Source: Thiocapsa marina 5811 (GTDB lineage: Bacteria > Pseudomonadota > Gammaproteobacteria > Chromatiales > Chromatiaceae). From it: a stretch of DNA of 64,000 bases. How positions within the stretch are numbered: position 1 is the first letter of the stretch; every line of letters begins with the position of its first letter. The DNA lies in contig NZ_AFWV01000006.1 of assembly GCF_000223985.1 (NCBI RefSeq), positions 62,001 through 126,000 on the forward strand. Direction: 5' to 3'. Positions 27,319-35,771 of this stretch are shown one piece after another. Position numbers and translations under genes: made by a program. Below the pieces are notes generated by a model. It had not been told where the DNA came from. It saw only the letters and a list, made by a program, of their open reading frames with translations, and did no database searches.

Positions 27319-27798
27319 TTAGATGTAGAGACAGATGTCGCTTTCGCCGGCAAACTCAAAGAACGCCGCGGCGCCCGCATACTCGATGCCGTCGATAAAC
27401 TCGGATGTGTTCATATCGAAGAGATCGACGGTCATCTGACAGGCGATCAGCTTAACCTCGGCCTCTTGGCAGAGGTCCCGAAGCTCTTCGACACTGGCAA
27501 CGCCCTTGTCCTTCATCTTCTTCTTCATCATCGAGGTCATCATGCCCTGCATACCGGGCAAGGTCAGACCCAGGACGGGAAACCACTTGTCCATACCCAT
27601 CGGCATGGGCATCCCCGGGTTGCCGAGCGGGGTCACCTCGAGGGCGAGCTTTTTCTTCAGGAGCTGGAGCCCGTAGAAGGTGAAGAAGATCTGGGTCTCG
27701 TAGCCGAGTGCGGATGCGGTCGAGGCCAGGATAAAGGGCGGATAGGCCCAATCGAGAGAGCCTTTAGTGGCGATAATAGCGAGCTTTTTTTCTTCCAT
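27319..27798 (-). CDS. dsrE2: DsrE2-type sulfur-relay protein
   Basis: The 159-residue protein belongs to the DsrE/DsrF/DsrH-like superfamily. It has an N-terminal IIATKGSLDWAYPPF strand-helix, a methionine-rich middle (GMPMPMGMDKW and MMTSMMKKKM) and the cysteine region LCQEAEVKLIACQMTVDLF, which holds the likely persulfide-carrying cysteine. It follows tusA and a rhodanese gene on the same strand, the order described for sulfur-oxidising purple bacteria, where these proteins pass sulfur to the cytoplasmic oxidation pathway. Confidence 0.88.
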   Translation of the reverse strand: MEEKKLAIIATKGSLDWAYPPFILASTASALGYETQIFFTFYGLQLLKKKLALEVTPLGNPGMPMPMGMDKWFPVLGLTLPGMQGMMTSMMKKKMKDKGVASVEELRDLCQEAEVKLIACQMTVDLFDMNTSEFIDGIEYAGAAAFFEFAGESDICLYI

Positions 27799-27862
27799 CG
27801 TGTCCTCCTCGCGGGTCGATCGGCGCGCGGGTTGATTCGTTTGAGCGAGACGGCTCGGGCCG

Positions 27863-28093
27863 TCAGCCCTTCTTGATCAGGAAGTGGAATTTCCCGCCAT
27901 CTTCCTTCGACTCCATCAACTCGTTGCCGGTCTGTTTGGCGAAGGCATCGAAGTCCTTGACGGAACCCGGGTCGGTGGCGACAACGTGCAGCACTTGGCC
28001 GGAGCCCATCGCGTTCAGCGTCTTCTTCGCACGTAAAATCGGGAGCGGGCAGTTCAGGCCGCTGGCGTCGAGCTCTTGATCAAAGTCTGCCAT
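27863..28093 (-). CDS. tusA: TusA sulfur carrier protein
   Basis: The 76-residue protein has the two-layer TusA fold with the CPLP motif (GLNCPLPILRAKKTL), whose cysteine carries the persulfide, followed by VLHVVATDPGSVKDF. TusA takes sulfane sulfur from a rhodanese or desulfurase and hands it on, for tRNA thiolation or, in sulfur oxidisers, for dissimilatory sulfur transfer. Its placement between rhd and dsrE2 favours the latter. Confidence 0.93.
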   Translation of the reverse strand: MADFDQELDASGLNCPLPILRAKKTLNAMGSGQVLHVVATDPGSVKDFDAFAKQTGNELMESKEDGGKFHFLIKKG

Positions 28094-28249
28094 GGAGTAC
28101 CTCCGGTCGGGTGCTGTTTTAGAATATCAGTAGACACAAGAATTCGGTTTTATAGGCGAAACAGGGCGAAAAGGCAAGGCGTCGAGGGTTGTCTCCCGAC
28201 ACCGGTCGCGCTCCATCTCGACCGCAGCGCGGCGCGAACCCGCATTGAC

Positions 28250-28561
28250 TCATGCGATCGGGTAGCCGTGACGCGCCCAGGCGATGATGCCGCCCCGCAG
28301 ATTCAGGACGCGGTCGTATCCCTGCTGCATCATGTAGGCACAGGCCTGATAGGAACGTGCGCCGCTGCGGCAGTAGAGCACGACGTCCCGATCCTTCGGC
28401 AACTCATTGATTCGAATCGGGATCAGATGCATAGGCAGCCGCATGGCATCGGGGATAGCACCTTGCGCGACCTCCGCGGGGGTGCGGATATCCACGAGCA
28501 GCACATCCTCGCCGCTCGCAATCCTGCCGTGCAGAGATTCGGAGTCGATCTCGTTGATCAC
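28250..28561 (-). CDS. rhd: Single-domain rhodanese
   Basis: The 103-residue protein is one rhodanese domain with LLVDIRTPAEVAQG, the active-site loop CRSGAR (persulfide-forming Cys) and a C-terminal LRGGIIAWARHGYP. It would mobilise sulfane sulfur from thiosulfate or low-molecular persulfides and load TusA, encoded 156 bases downstream. It is divergent from cysG; the 90-base AT-rich gap between them (28562-28651) should hold promoters for both. Confidence 0.9.
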   Translation of the reverse strand: MINEIDSESLHGRIASGEDVLLVDIRTPAEVAQGAIPDAMRLPMHLIPIRINELPKDRDVVLYCRSGARSYQACAYMMQQGYDRVLNLRGGIIAWARHGYPIA

Positions 28562-28651
28562 ATCGCTGTCCTACCACAAACCTAAGTATTTAAGTATATT
28601 AAGGACTTTTGACGGCCAACTCAACGACCCTTGTGGGCTACATAGACCGAA

Positions 28652-30082
28652 ATGACCATGGAATTCCTTCCGATCTTTCAAGACGTCCGGGATAAACCCT
28701 GCTTGGTCGTCGGCGGCGGCGTCACCGCGGCCCGCAAGGTGGGCAGCCTTCTGCGTGCCGGCGCTGCCGTCACGGTCGTCGCACCCGACCTCGACGATTC
28801 ACTGCGAGACCGGGCCGCCGCAGGCGCGGTTCGTCATCTCGCGCGGCGTTTCGAGTCCGGCGATATCGAGGGCAACCGCCTCGTGATCGCCGCAACGGAC
28901 GACCGTGGCGTCAACCGCCGGGTTGCCGAGCTTGCCCGCGAATACGACATCCCGGTCAACGTGATCGACGATCCGGATGCCTGCACCTTCTTGTTGCCCT
29001 CGATCGTGGATCGCTCGCCCGTCGTCGTGGCGATCTCGACCGGCAAGGCATCCCCCGTGCTGGCGCGGCTGCTGCGGACCCGACTCGAATCCATCATCCC
29101 GGCCGGCTACGGCCGTCTCGGGGAGCTCTGCGCACGCTATCGCGACCGCGTCAAAGAGCGTTTCAGCGCCCTGCCCGATCGGCGTCGATTCTGGGATCGT
29201 GTCCTGGAAGGCGCTGTCGCGGAACGCATCTTTGCCGGCCAATTCGCCGAGGCCGAGGCGGTCATCGAGCGCGAATTGGCACACGATGCGCTCGAATCCG
29301 ATATGGGCGAGGTCTATCTCGTCGGCGCCGGTCCGGGTGATCCCGACCTCCTGACCTTCCGGGCCCTGCGCCTGATGCAACAGGCCGATGTCGTCGTCTA
29401 CGACCGTCTGGTCGCCGAGCCCATCCTCGAGATGACGCGCCGCGACGCCCGCCGCATCTATGTCGGAAAACAGCGCAATCACCATGCGATGCGGCAAGAA
29501 GAGATCAACCGACTGCTTGCCGATCTCGCCAAGGATGGTCATCGCGTGTTGCGCCTAAAGGGCGGAGATCCCTTTATCTTCGGACGCGGCGGCGAAGAGA
29601 TCGACACCCTCGCCGCGGAGGGCGTGCCCTTCCAGGTCGTGCCCGGCATTACGGCGGCCGCCGGCTGCGCCAGCTACACCGGCATTCCGCTGACCCACCG
29701 CGACTATGCCCAATCCGTGACCTTCGTCACCGGCCATCTCAAGGACGGGACCATGAATCTCAACTGGGGCGCGCTCGCCCAGCCGAGCCAAACCGTGGTC
29801 TTCTACATGGGCCTTGCGGGCCTGCCGATCATCGTCGACCAATTGATCTCGCACGGCGTCTCCCCGCAGATGCCCATTGCGCTGATTCAGCAGGGGACGA
29901 CCCACCTGCAGCGCGTCTACTCGGGCACGCTCGAGACCATCGTGGATCTGGTCGAGGCCGATCCCCCGCAGCCACCGACCCTGATCATCGTCGGCGAGGT
30001 CGTGAAGCTGCGCGAGAAGCTGAGCTGGTTCCGCCCGCCGGACGAGCCGCAGCTCGGAGCCACCACGCGCCTGGTCAGCTAA
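28652..30082 (+). CDS. cysG: Siroheme synthase CysG (trifunctional)
   Basis: The 476-residue fusion has an N-terminal dehydrogenase/ferrochelatase half (Rossmann motif CLVVGGGVTAARKVGSLL and DDPDACTFLLPSIVDRSP, shown in part) and a C-terminal uroporphyrinogen-III methyltransferase half (VYLVGAGPGDPDLLT, LKGGDPFIFGRGGEE). Together they make siroheme from uroporphyrinogen III. Siroheme is the cofactor of sulfite reductases, including the reverse-acting Dsr enzyme of sulfur oxidisers, which fits the neighbouring rhd-tusA-dsrE2. An ATG two codons in (28658) is an alternative start. Confidence 0.95.
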   Translation: MTMEFLPIFQDVRDKPCLVVGGGVTAARKVGSLLRAGAAVTVVAPDLDDSLRDRAAAGAVRHLARRFESGDIEGNRLVIAATDDRGVNRRVAELAREYDIPVNVIDDPDACTFLLPSIVDRSPVVVAISTGKASPVLARLLRTRLESIIPAGYGRLGELCARYRDRVKERFSALPDRRRFWDRVLEGAVAERIFAGQFAEAEAVIERELAHDALESDMGEVYLVGAGPGDPDLLTFRALRLMQQADVVVYDRLVAEPILEMTRRDARRIYVGKQRNHHAMRQEEINRLLADLAKDGHRVLRLKGGDPFIFGRGGEEIDTLAAEGVPFQVVPGITAAAGCASYTGIPLTHRDYAQSVTFVTGHLKDGTMNLNWGALAQPSQTVVFYMGLAGLPIIVDQLISHGVSPQMPIALIQQGTTHLQRVYSGTLETIVDLVEADPPQPPTLIIVGEVVKLREKLSWFRPPDEPQLGATTRLVS

Positions 30083-30083
30083 A

Positions 30084-30170
30084 CTAAACTGCGTCTCTTC
30101 AAGATATGCGACGTTCTTGGTGAATCGAAGTGTTGCACTTCCTACAGACGTCGGAGCGGACGCAGTTTAG
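30084..30170. repeat. 87-base inverted-end repeat, copy C
   Basis: CTAAACTGCGTC at 30084-30095 and GACGCAGTTTAG at 30159-30170 are exact inverses, and both carry the same compensated T/A change at the CCGC/CTGC position. The copy begins one base after the cysG stop. Confidence 0.85.
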
Positions 30171-30221
30171 GTGAATTTCGGAAACCGTTAGGCCCTACTA
30201 GGTCACTTTGTGTTTTTTATC

Positions 30222-30331
30222 CTAAACCGCGTCGACTCCAACCTTGAGCATATCGCCCGACGTCGACACAAAGCGACGAGAGCGCATGTGGCACGGATGC
30301 GGTTTAGCAGCGGTTTAGCAGCGGTTTAGCG
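30222..30331. repeat. Repeat copy D with amplified right end
   Basis: CTAAACCGCGTC at 30222-30233 pairs with GATGCGGTTTAG at 30296-30307, giving an 86-base copy. Its right end is then repeated: GCGGTTTAGC(A/G) occurs three times in tandem with an 11-base period at 30299-30331. The third unit contains the plsY stop codon (30326-30328). Confidence 0.8.
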
Positions 30332-30913
30332 GGTGATCCGCCCTTCCGTGCCCGTGATCAGGTTGCGGATATTGCTGCGGTGCCGCCAAAAGAGCAGACC
30401 CGTGATGACGAGCTGCATCCCGATCAAGACGTTGTCGGGCCAGAAGAACCAGACGATGACGGGGGCGAGCGCCATAGAGATCAGGGCGGACAGGGAGGAG
30501 ATCTTGAGGACCTTGGCGACGAACAGCCAGATGGCGGCCACCGAGAGACCGATCGGCCAAAAGAGCCCGATCTGTACGCCCAAGGCGGTGGCCACGCCTT
30601 TACCGCCGCGAAACCCGAAGAAGACCGGGTAGAGATGGCCGATGAAGGCGCCCAGACCGATGCCCGCCAGCACCGCAGGGCCGGCGCCGAGGAGGTGACC
30701 GACCACCATCGGGATCAGGCCCTTTAGACTGTCGCCGACCAGCGTGATCGCAGCGGCCTTCTTGCCGCCGATGCGCAGCACATTGGTCGCACCGGGGTTG
30801 TTGGAACCCTGCGTGCGCGGATCCGGCAGCCCCATCAAACGGCAAACGATGATGGCGCTGGACACCGAGCCCAGCAGATAGGCGGCGACGACGAGGAGCG
30901 AGGCTGTAATCAT
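30326..30913 (-). CDS. plsY: Glycerol-3-phosphate acyltransferase PlsY
   Basis: The 195-residue integral membrane protein has the PlsY signatures: GSVSSAIIVCRLMGLPDPRT near the start (shown in part), SNNPGATNVLRIGGKKAA, and GGKGVATALGV. It acylates glycerol-3-phosphate from acyl-phosphate in phospholipid synthesis. The ATG at 30913 is preferred to a TTG three codons upstream. It is divergent from folB, a common pairing. The stop codon lies in an amplified repeat end. Confidence 0.93.
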   Translation of the reverse strand: MITASLLVVAAYLLGSVSSAIIVCRLMGLPDPRTQGSNNPGATNVLRIGGKKAAAITLVGDSLKGLIPMVVGHLLGAGPAVLAGIGLGAFIGHLYPVFFGFRGGKGVATALGVQIGLFWPIGLSVAAIWLFVAKVLKISSLSALISMALAPVIVWFFWPDNVLIGMQLVITGLLFWRHRSNIRNLITGTEGRITR

Positions 30914-31180
30914 GGGCCGCAATTGGACATGGGAAGCCGGTGCAGGTCAAGCGGACGACAGGCCGCGCCGGCGTTGCTTCCGGCAGATCGCCTGAACAGG
31001 GCCCGCTTCAGTCCCCTCTTGCCTCCTCTCGCAGATTCGAAGAGAACCAAACATCCGGATAGAGCTGATCCACAATGAAGAAAAACCACATCCTAGACCG
31101 CGTTCACGACACCGGCGGCGGAGCCCTCCGGCCGACGGCCTTCACGGAACCATCACATGTCCCGCCGGACGCGGGCTAGC

Positions 31181-31537
31181 ATGGACAGGGTCTTCATTCG
31201 CGGCCTGAGGATCGATACCACCATCGGCATCCACGATTGGGAGAAGCGCATCCGCCGCCCCGTGGTTCTGGATCTGGAGATGGCGAGCGACATCGCACGC
31301 GGCGCGGCCACCGATCGCATCGAAGATGCGCTGGACTACGAGGCCATCACGCGGCGCTTGGAGCAATTCGTCTCGGAAAGCCGCTTCGAGCTGGTGGAGA
31401 CGCTTGCCGAGCGCTGCGCGTCCATCCTCCGCGACGAGCTCGGGATCCCTTGGGTCCGGCTCACGCTGAGCAAACCCGGTGCCGTCGGCGAAGGCGTCGA
31501 TGTGGGCGTGGTGATCGAACGCGGCGATCGGTGCTGA
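31181..31537 (+). CDS. folB: Dihydroneopterin aldolase FolB
   Basis: The 118-residue protein has FIRGLRIDTTIGIHDWEK, an ALDYEAI block and the C-terminal VRLTLSKPGAV block, all typical of FolB. It cleaves 7,8-dihydroneopterin in folate synthesis. The ATG at 31181 gives the family's normal N-terminus (MDRVFIRGL), and an upstream ATG adds only an arginine-rich extension. The 267-base gap to plsY shows no other gene. Confidence 0.92.
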   Translation: MDRVFIRGLRIDTTIGIHDWEKRIRRPVVLDLEMASDIARGAATDRIEDALDYEAITRRLEQFVSESRFELVETLAERCASILRDELGIPWVRLTLSKPGAVGEGVDVGVVIERGDRC

Positions 31538-31606
31538 GCGGCTTCGGGAGTACGTCCGGCGCGGTGTCCGGCAAGGCGCGACGAGGCGGCGCGGCCGCGG
31601 TAAAAC

Positions 31607-31650
31607 CGTTGTCGTTGTCGTATCCATGGTCGATTACGACAACGACAACG
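31607..31650. other. Long perfect hairpin between folB and the SOUL gene
   Basis: CGTTGTCGTTGTCGTA at 31607-31622 is the exact inverse of the 16 bases at 31635-31650, with a 12-base loop. It lies between convergent genes, so it may end transcription on both strands, although no T-tract follows closely. The stem is itself built of repeated GTCGTT units. Confidence 0.6.
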
Positions 31651-31708
31651 AACGGTCTCGACAAATTTTTCCGAGCCGCACGAGCGAGCGAGGCCCGCCT
31701 CGCGTGCC

Positions 31709-32359
31709 TCAGGGCGCCTCGACGTCGATGAGAACCTCGTTTCGACGCAGAAAGCCTGGCGTGAAGGGATCGTTGTAATAGGCATAAACGGCAGGACCCG
31801 CAGCCGTCAGGTCGCGCGAGCTCATCCAGGCCCGCAGCGCTGCCTCTTGCTGCGCAAGCGCGGCGTCTGTCGTCGCGCCGCTGAAACGAACCGCCGCGCG
31901 TCGCCGTGCAGGGATCTCGCGCAGGCGCACCTCCGACGAGGCCGGCGCGGGAAGCTCGTCCAGCCTGTACCCGGAAGGCATGATGAAGCGAACCGACCAG
32001 GTGTCCTCCCCCGCCGGCGATTGGATCACGGGGGCCGTCATGGCGATCCGCTCGGCGTGCGCCTCCGGGCGCTGCTGGATGACGGGTGCGGTCATCGCGA
32101 TCGTCTCCCCGGCACGCTCCTTGGCAAAGATATAGCGTGCGAGCGGCCCGAACCCGGAACCGAGTGCTTCGCGACGCGCGCCGCTGCGGGTCGTCTCCGC
32201 AACCACGAGGGCTGGATAGTCCCGAATCTCGAAGGCACCGTCGCTCTGAACGGCGACATAGTCGGGTGTCTCGACGTTCTGAACCACGAAGACAAAGACA
32301 GCCATGGCGACGATGCCCAGCACCGCAACGACGCCGACGATCAGGAGAAGTGTCTTCAT
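31709..32359 (-). CDS. SOUL-family heme-binding-like protein
   Basis: The 216-residue protein begins with a hydrophobic helix (LLIVGVVAVLGIVAMAVFVF) that is a signal anchor. The SOUL domain follows, with FEIRDYPALVVAETT, FGPLARYIFAKE and two IAMTAPVIQ segments. SOUL proteins bind heme or related tetrapyrroles in some organisms; here the site is presumably on the outer side of the membrane. Its start overlaps the stop of the DUF2452 gene by four bases, so they are translationally coupled. The ATG at 32359 replaces a longer frame. Confidence 0.85.
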   Translation of the reverse strand: MKTLLLIVGVVAVLGIVAMAVFVFVVQNVETPDYVAVQSDGAFEIRDYPALVVAETTRSGARREALGSGFGPLARYIFAKERAGETIAMTAPVIQQRPEAHAERIAMTAPVIQSPAGEDTWSVRFIMPSGYRLDELPAPASSEVRLREIPARRRAAVRFSGATTDAALAQQEAALRAWMSSRDLTAAGPAVYAYYNDPFTPGFLRRNEVLIDVEAP

Positions 32360-32853
32360 CCCTCGCCCCGCGCGTCTAAGCCGCCGATGCGCAACAGTTG
32401 AGTCACCAGCTCGCCGGTATCGTCCGGCCGATCGGCTCGATCGGCCGGCGTCCAGGAATAATCCGTCTCGAGACGGTAGGATCCCAGAAACTCGTAAGGG
32501 ACCGCACCGCCCCACTCGGCCGGCGCGAGCATCGAGAAGAAAGGCTCGCCGGGCGCCTTCCGATAGAGATGATAGGTCCGGCCGGGGATGCGTTTGAATG
32601 CGCACCGCGCACGGGTCAGCGTTTGCTCCTCCTTGGCGTCCGCAAGGACCTTACGCGCCTCTTGTTGTAGCAGCTTGATCTGGTCGGCGATGACCCGAAG
32701 CTTCGCGCCCGTGCGGGCGCTCAACATCGACTCCGCCCGCGCAACCTCGCTCGCGAGCTCGCCGGAATCGAAGGCCGGGGCCAAACGGCTGACCGGATAG
32801 GGTGAACTGTGTGCGGCGCCGCGGTGAAGCACGCCTTTGTCGTCGTTGCTCAT
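32356..32853 (-). CDS. DUF2452 family protein
   Basis: The 165-residue protein has the family layout recalled for DUF2452: a helical first half (IADQIKLLQQEARKVLADAK) and a second half with PGRTYHLYRK, FFSMLAPAEWG and a tyrosine-rich LGSYRLETDYSW. The function is unknown. It is coupled to the SOUL gene by ATGA overlap. Confidence 0.75.
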   Translation of the reverse strand: MSNDDKGVLHRGAAHSSPYPVSRLAPAFDSGELASEVARAESMLSARTGAKLRVIADQIKLLQQEARKVLADAKEEQTLTRARCAFKRIPGRTYHLYRKAPGEPFFSMLAPAEWGGAVPYEFLGSYRLETDYSWTPADRADRPDDTGELVTQLLRIGGLDARGEG

Positions 32854-32948
32854 CTGCCTGCCTCTTTTGTTTCGTCGTCCGTCCGAGGATCGACGCTCTG
32901 CTGGCTATATAGTGTCGGCGCGCGAAAAGCACGAACGAGGATTTCACG

Positions 32949-34112
32949 ATGAATGATACGACCGACGGGACCGGCGGAGCCGGCGCGACCGAGATCTCGG
33001 CCCGCCTCGCCGCGCAGATCAGCGACGAGATCGCGGCCGCCGAAGGCCTGCTGGCATTCGACCGCTTCATGGAGCTTGCGCTCTACGCACCGGGCCTCGG
33101 CTACTACGTCGCGGGTGCCGCGAAGCTCGGAGCGGACGGCGACTTCGTGACCGCGCCCGAGATCTCGCCGCTCTTCGGGCGCTGTCTTGCCGTTCAATGT
33201 GCCGAGGCCCTGGAGCAACTCGGCGGCGGCGACATGCTCGAGCTCGGCGCCGGAACCGGCGCGCTGGCGGTCGAGCTGCTCCAGGCCCTGGAGCAGCTCG
33301 AGGCCCTGCCGGGCCGCTACCTGATCCTGGAGCCGAGCCCGGACCTTCAAGAGCGCCAACGCACGCTGATCCAAGAGCGGATACCGCATCTGGCGGAACG
33401 CTGCGCCTGGCTGCCCCGGCTCCCGGAGACGCTGCGCGGGATCGTGCTCGCCAACGAGGTACTGGACGCCATGCCGGTGCATCGCTTCGGCATCCGAGAT
33501 GACGGGGCGATCGACGAGGTCTTCGTCACCGAGCGCGCAGGCGTCTTCCTCGAGGTCACCGCGCCGGTGCGTTCGCTCGGGCTCGCCGACGCGGTTGCGG
33601 CGCTCCAGGCCGAGGGCTTTGCGCGAGCGCCGGGGTATAGCTCCGAGATCAACCTGCGCCTGCCACCCTGGATGACGGCGTTGGGCCACACGCTGGATGC
33701 CGGACTCGTCCTGCTGGTCGATTACGGTTATCCGCGCTCGGCCTACTACCAGCCCGACCGCACCATGGGGACACTCATGTGCCACCTGCGCCACCAGGCC
33801 CACGACGACCCCTACACCCATATCGGGCTACAGGACATCACGGCGCATGTGGATTTCACCGCGGTCGCCGAGGCCGGGGTTGCCGCAGGCTTCGATCTCG
33901 CCGGATTCACGACCCAGGCGCACTTCCTGATCGGCTGCGGGATCGACCGGATCCTCGCCGAGTCGCCCGATGCCTTCCACCTGACCCCCGGCGCGAAGCA
34001 ACTGCTCCTGCCGACGATCATGGGGGAGCGATTCAAGGTGATGGGGCTGACGAAGGGGATCGACGATGCATTGTGCGGATTCTCGATCCGAGACCTGAGT
34101 CGGCGGCTCTGA
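32949..34112 (+). CDS. MidA/NDUFAF7-like SAM-dependent methyltransferase
   Basis: The 387-residue protein has FDRFMELALYAPGLGYY near the start, the SAM motif LELGAGTGALAVELLQ, VLANEVLDAMP and LLVDYGYPRSAYYQPDR. These are hallmarks of the MidA (DUF185) family, whose eukaryotic members methylate an arginine of respiratory complex I. The bacterial substrate is not established. The TGA stop (34110-34112) is part of a repeat end. Confidence 0.88.
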   Translation: MNDTTDGTGGAGATEISARLAAQISDEIAAAEGLLAFDRFMELALYAPGLGYYVAGAAKLGADGDFVTAPEISPLFGRCLAVQCAEALEQLGGGDMLELGAGTGALAVELLQALEQLEALPGRYLILEPSPDLQERQRTLIQERIPHLAERCAWLPRLPETLRGIVLANEVLDAMPVHRFGIRDDGAIDEVFVTERAGVFLEVTAPVRSLGLADAVAALQAEGFARAPGYSSEINLRLPPWMTALGHTLDAGLVLLVDYGYPRSAYYQPDRTMGTLMCHLRHQAHDDPYTHIGLQDITAHVDFTAVAEAGVAAGFDLAGFTTQAHFLIGCGIDRILAESPDAFHLTPGAKQLLLPTIMGERFKVMGLTKGIDDALCGFSIRDLSRRL

Positions 34113-34195
34113 ACCGCGTCCGGAGCGAGTTGCTCGCTTCCAAGTGAGCTCGACGTCCGGTGCATCCACGGCCTTTAGCAGGGTCGTAGCTTAAA
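34109..34195. repeat. Repeat copy E (one clear end)
   Basis: CTGAACCGCGTCCGGAGCGAG begins at 34109 (20-base core matches copies K and M). The expected right end near 34195 is degenerate, so its limit is set by analogy to the 87-base length. Its left end forms the stop codon of the MidA-like gene. Confidence 0.55.
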
Positions 34196-34215
34196 ATAAT
34201 ATATTTTATAATGCC

Positions 34216-34302
34216 TTAAATCGCGCCGACTCCAACGCTCGTCAAGTCTGCCAGGGCCGATTCCACCCAAAAACATCGCATACCGCGCCGAGCGCGGTTT
34301 AA
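34216..34302. repeat. 87-base inverted-end repeat, copy F
   Basis: TTAAATCGCGCC at 34216 and GCGCGGTTTAA ending at 34302 form imperfect inverted ends. The span is again 87 bases. The interior CGACTCCAACGCT resembles copy D. The right end contains the TAA stop (34299-34301) of the VOC gene. A very AT-rich patch lies between copies E and F. Confidence 0.75.
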
Positions 34303-35069
34303 TGCTGGATGATGGCGAAGATCGCGCCCTGAGGATCGCCGAGGAAGGCGAATCGCCCGACATTCTCGACCTCCATCGGATCCATGACGATGCTGCCCCC
34401 GAGGCGCTTGGCCGCCGCGATGGCCCGATCGCAGTCCTCGACGCCGAAATAGATCGACCAGTTCGGCGGCATCGAGCCCCACTCGGCATCGAGCTCGATC
34501 ATCCCGCCCACCTCCTTGCCGTCGAGCTCGAACAAGGTGTAACGCCCGTCCATCAGACTCTTGCTGGTGCGTGCTGTCCAGCCGAACAGGTCGTGGTAGA
34601 AACGCGTCGCGGCCTTGGTGTTGCGGGTCTGCAGCTCGCTCCAGCTGCGTGCGCCGTTGGTGTTGTCGATCTCGGCACCGAACAGCGAGCCCGGCTCCCA
34701 GAGACCGAGCACGGCGCCGGTGGGATCCTGAATGAAGGCCATGCGTCCGAGCTGCATCACATCCACCGCGGGCATCACCAAGCGTCCGCCCAGCTCGACG
34801 GCCTGCTCGGCGCTCGCCTGAACGTCCATCACCCGGACGTAGCTCGCCCAATAGGGGAAGGCGCCTTGCTCGGGCGCCATCTCGTAGAGCGCGGCAGCGC
34901 GCTTGCCGTCGCGCTCGAGGATGCTGTAAGGCACCTCGTAGTCGGTCGGGAGGTCTTCCGACGTCCAGCCGAAGATCTCTCCGTAGAAGGTCTTCGCGGC
35001 CTCGGGCGCGTTGGTCGCCAGATCGACCCAGCAAAAGGTTCCGGCTGGATAGCTTGTCATCTCGGCCAT
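34299..35069 (-). CDS. Two-domain VOC (glyoxalase/bleomycin-resistance fold) protein
   Basis: The 256-residue protein is built of two similar vicinal-oxygen-chelate domains. The first begins CWVDLATNAPEAAKTFYGEIFGW and the second WSELQTRNTKAATRFYHDLFGW (both shown in part). Each ends with a QDP/GDPxGA element. Such proteins bind a metal and act on varied substrates. This two-domain form is common in proteobacteria without a proven reaction. It is the only VOC gene in the window and has no informative operon partner. Confidence 0.85.
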   Translation of the reverse strand: MAEMTSYPAGTFCWVDLATNAPEAAKTFYGEIFGWTSEDLPTDYEVPYSILERDGKRAAALYEMAPEQGAFPYWASYVRVMDVQASAEQAVELGGRLVMPAVDVMQLGRMAFIQDPTGAVLGLWEPGSLFGAEIDNTNGARSWSELQTRNTKAATRFYHDLFGWTARTSKSLMDGRYTLFELDGKEVGGMIELDAEWGSMPPNWSIYFGVEDCDRAIAAAKRLGGSIVMDPMEVENVGRFAFLGDPQGAIFAIIQH

Positions 35070-35126
35070 GGGACGTTCCTCGGTTCGGATCCTTGATTCG
35101 GATCCTTCAGGTTGAAAGCGATGGGC

Positions 35127-35738
35127 TCAATCCAGATCCGCATCGGCGCGCCGGCCTTTGCGACCCGTCAAACGGCGCGGCGGCGGATCGCCGTCCATCA
35201 TCATGAGCATGCGCTCCTCCTCGGCGAGACGCTTGGCGGCGAGATGTTTCTCCTGGCGCACCCGGGCCGTGTAGCCGAGCGCGGCGCCTCCGGCCGTCGT
35301 CAGGGTGAGCAGCCCGAGGGTGACGAACTGCGCCAACATCATAGCCACTCCGAGACCGACGGCACCGCCGACCACGACACCGGTCTTGAGGTTGGCACCC
35401 ATCGAGCCGCGATGCCGAACCTTCGCCTGCAGGACCGCGTTGTCGCGGCCGACCTTGGCACGGATCTGCTCGGCCTTCACTCGGATCTTTTCGCGCTCCT
35501 TGGAGAAGCGCTCGCTCACGCGCGAGAGGGTGCGATGCCGGTCCGCCGCAACGATGGTGTTGAACCAGAAAGCGACCAACGTGCCGATCGAGCCGCCCAA
35601 CAGCAAGAAGAGCGGCCAGGTCGTTTGCCAATCGGTACTCAATGCGGTGTATACCAGGAGCCCCGTGACGCCCTGGAGGAGAAAGATTCCGATCAGGAAA
35701 CGGACCAAGCTGCCTACGCCGGTTGGAATGATGTTCAT
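35127..35738 (-). CDS. Membrane protein of unknown function with central coiled coil
   Basis: With the ATG at 35738 the product has 203 residues. Two hydrophobic helices near the start (IGIFLLQGVTGLLVYTA; LFLLLGGSIGTLVAFW) are followed by a long charged helix (about residues 60-110, with SERFSKEREKIRVKAEQIRA). A third glycine-rich hydrophobic segment and a basic tail complete it. The charged helix may form a coiled coil. No family is recognised. It lies between the VOC gene and a lipoprotein gene on the same strand. Confidence 0.65.
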   Translation of the reverse strand: MNIIPTGVGSLVRFLIGIFLLQGVTGLLVYTALSTDWQTTWPLFLLLGGSIGTLVAFWFNTIVAADRHRTLSRVSERFSKEREKIRVKAEQIRAKVGRDNAVLQAKVRHRGSMGANLKTGVVVGGAVGLGVAMMLAQFVTLGLLTLTTAGGAALGYTARVRQEKHLAAKRLAEEERMLMMMDGDPPPRRLTGRKGRRADADLD

Positions 35739-35771
35739 AGTCTCCGTCTGCACTCCCTGGCGTCGAGCGGG

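Noticed and set aside
30923-31180. Extra gene between plsY and folB
   Set aside because: Short frames only; the gap is a divergent promoter region. A CTAGACCGCG near 31096 resembles a repeat end but has no partner.
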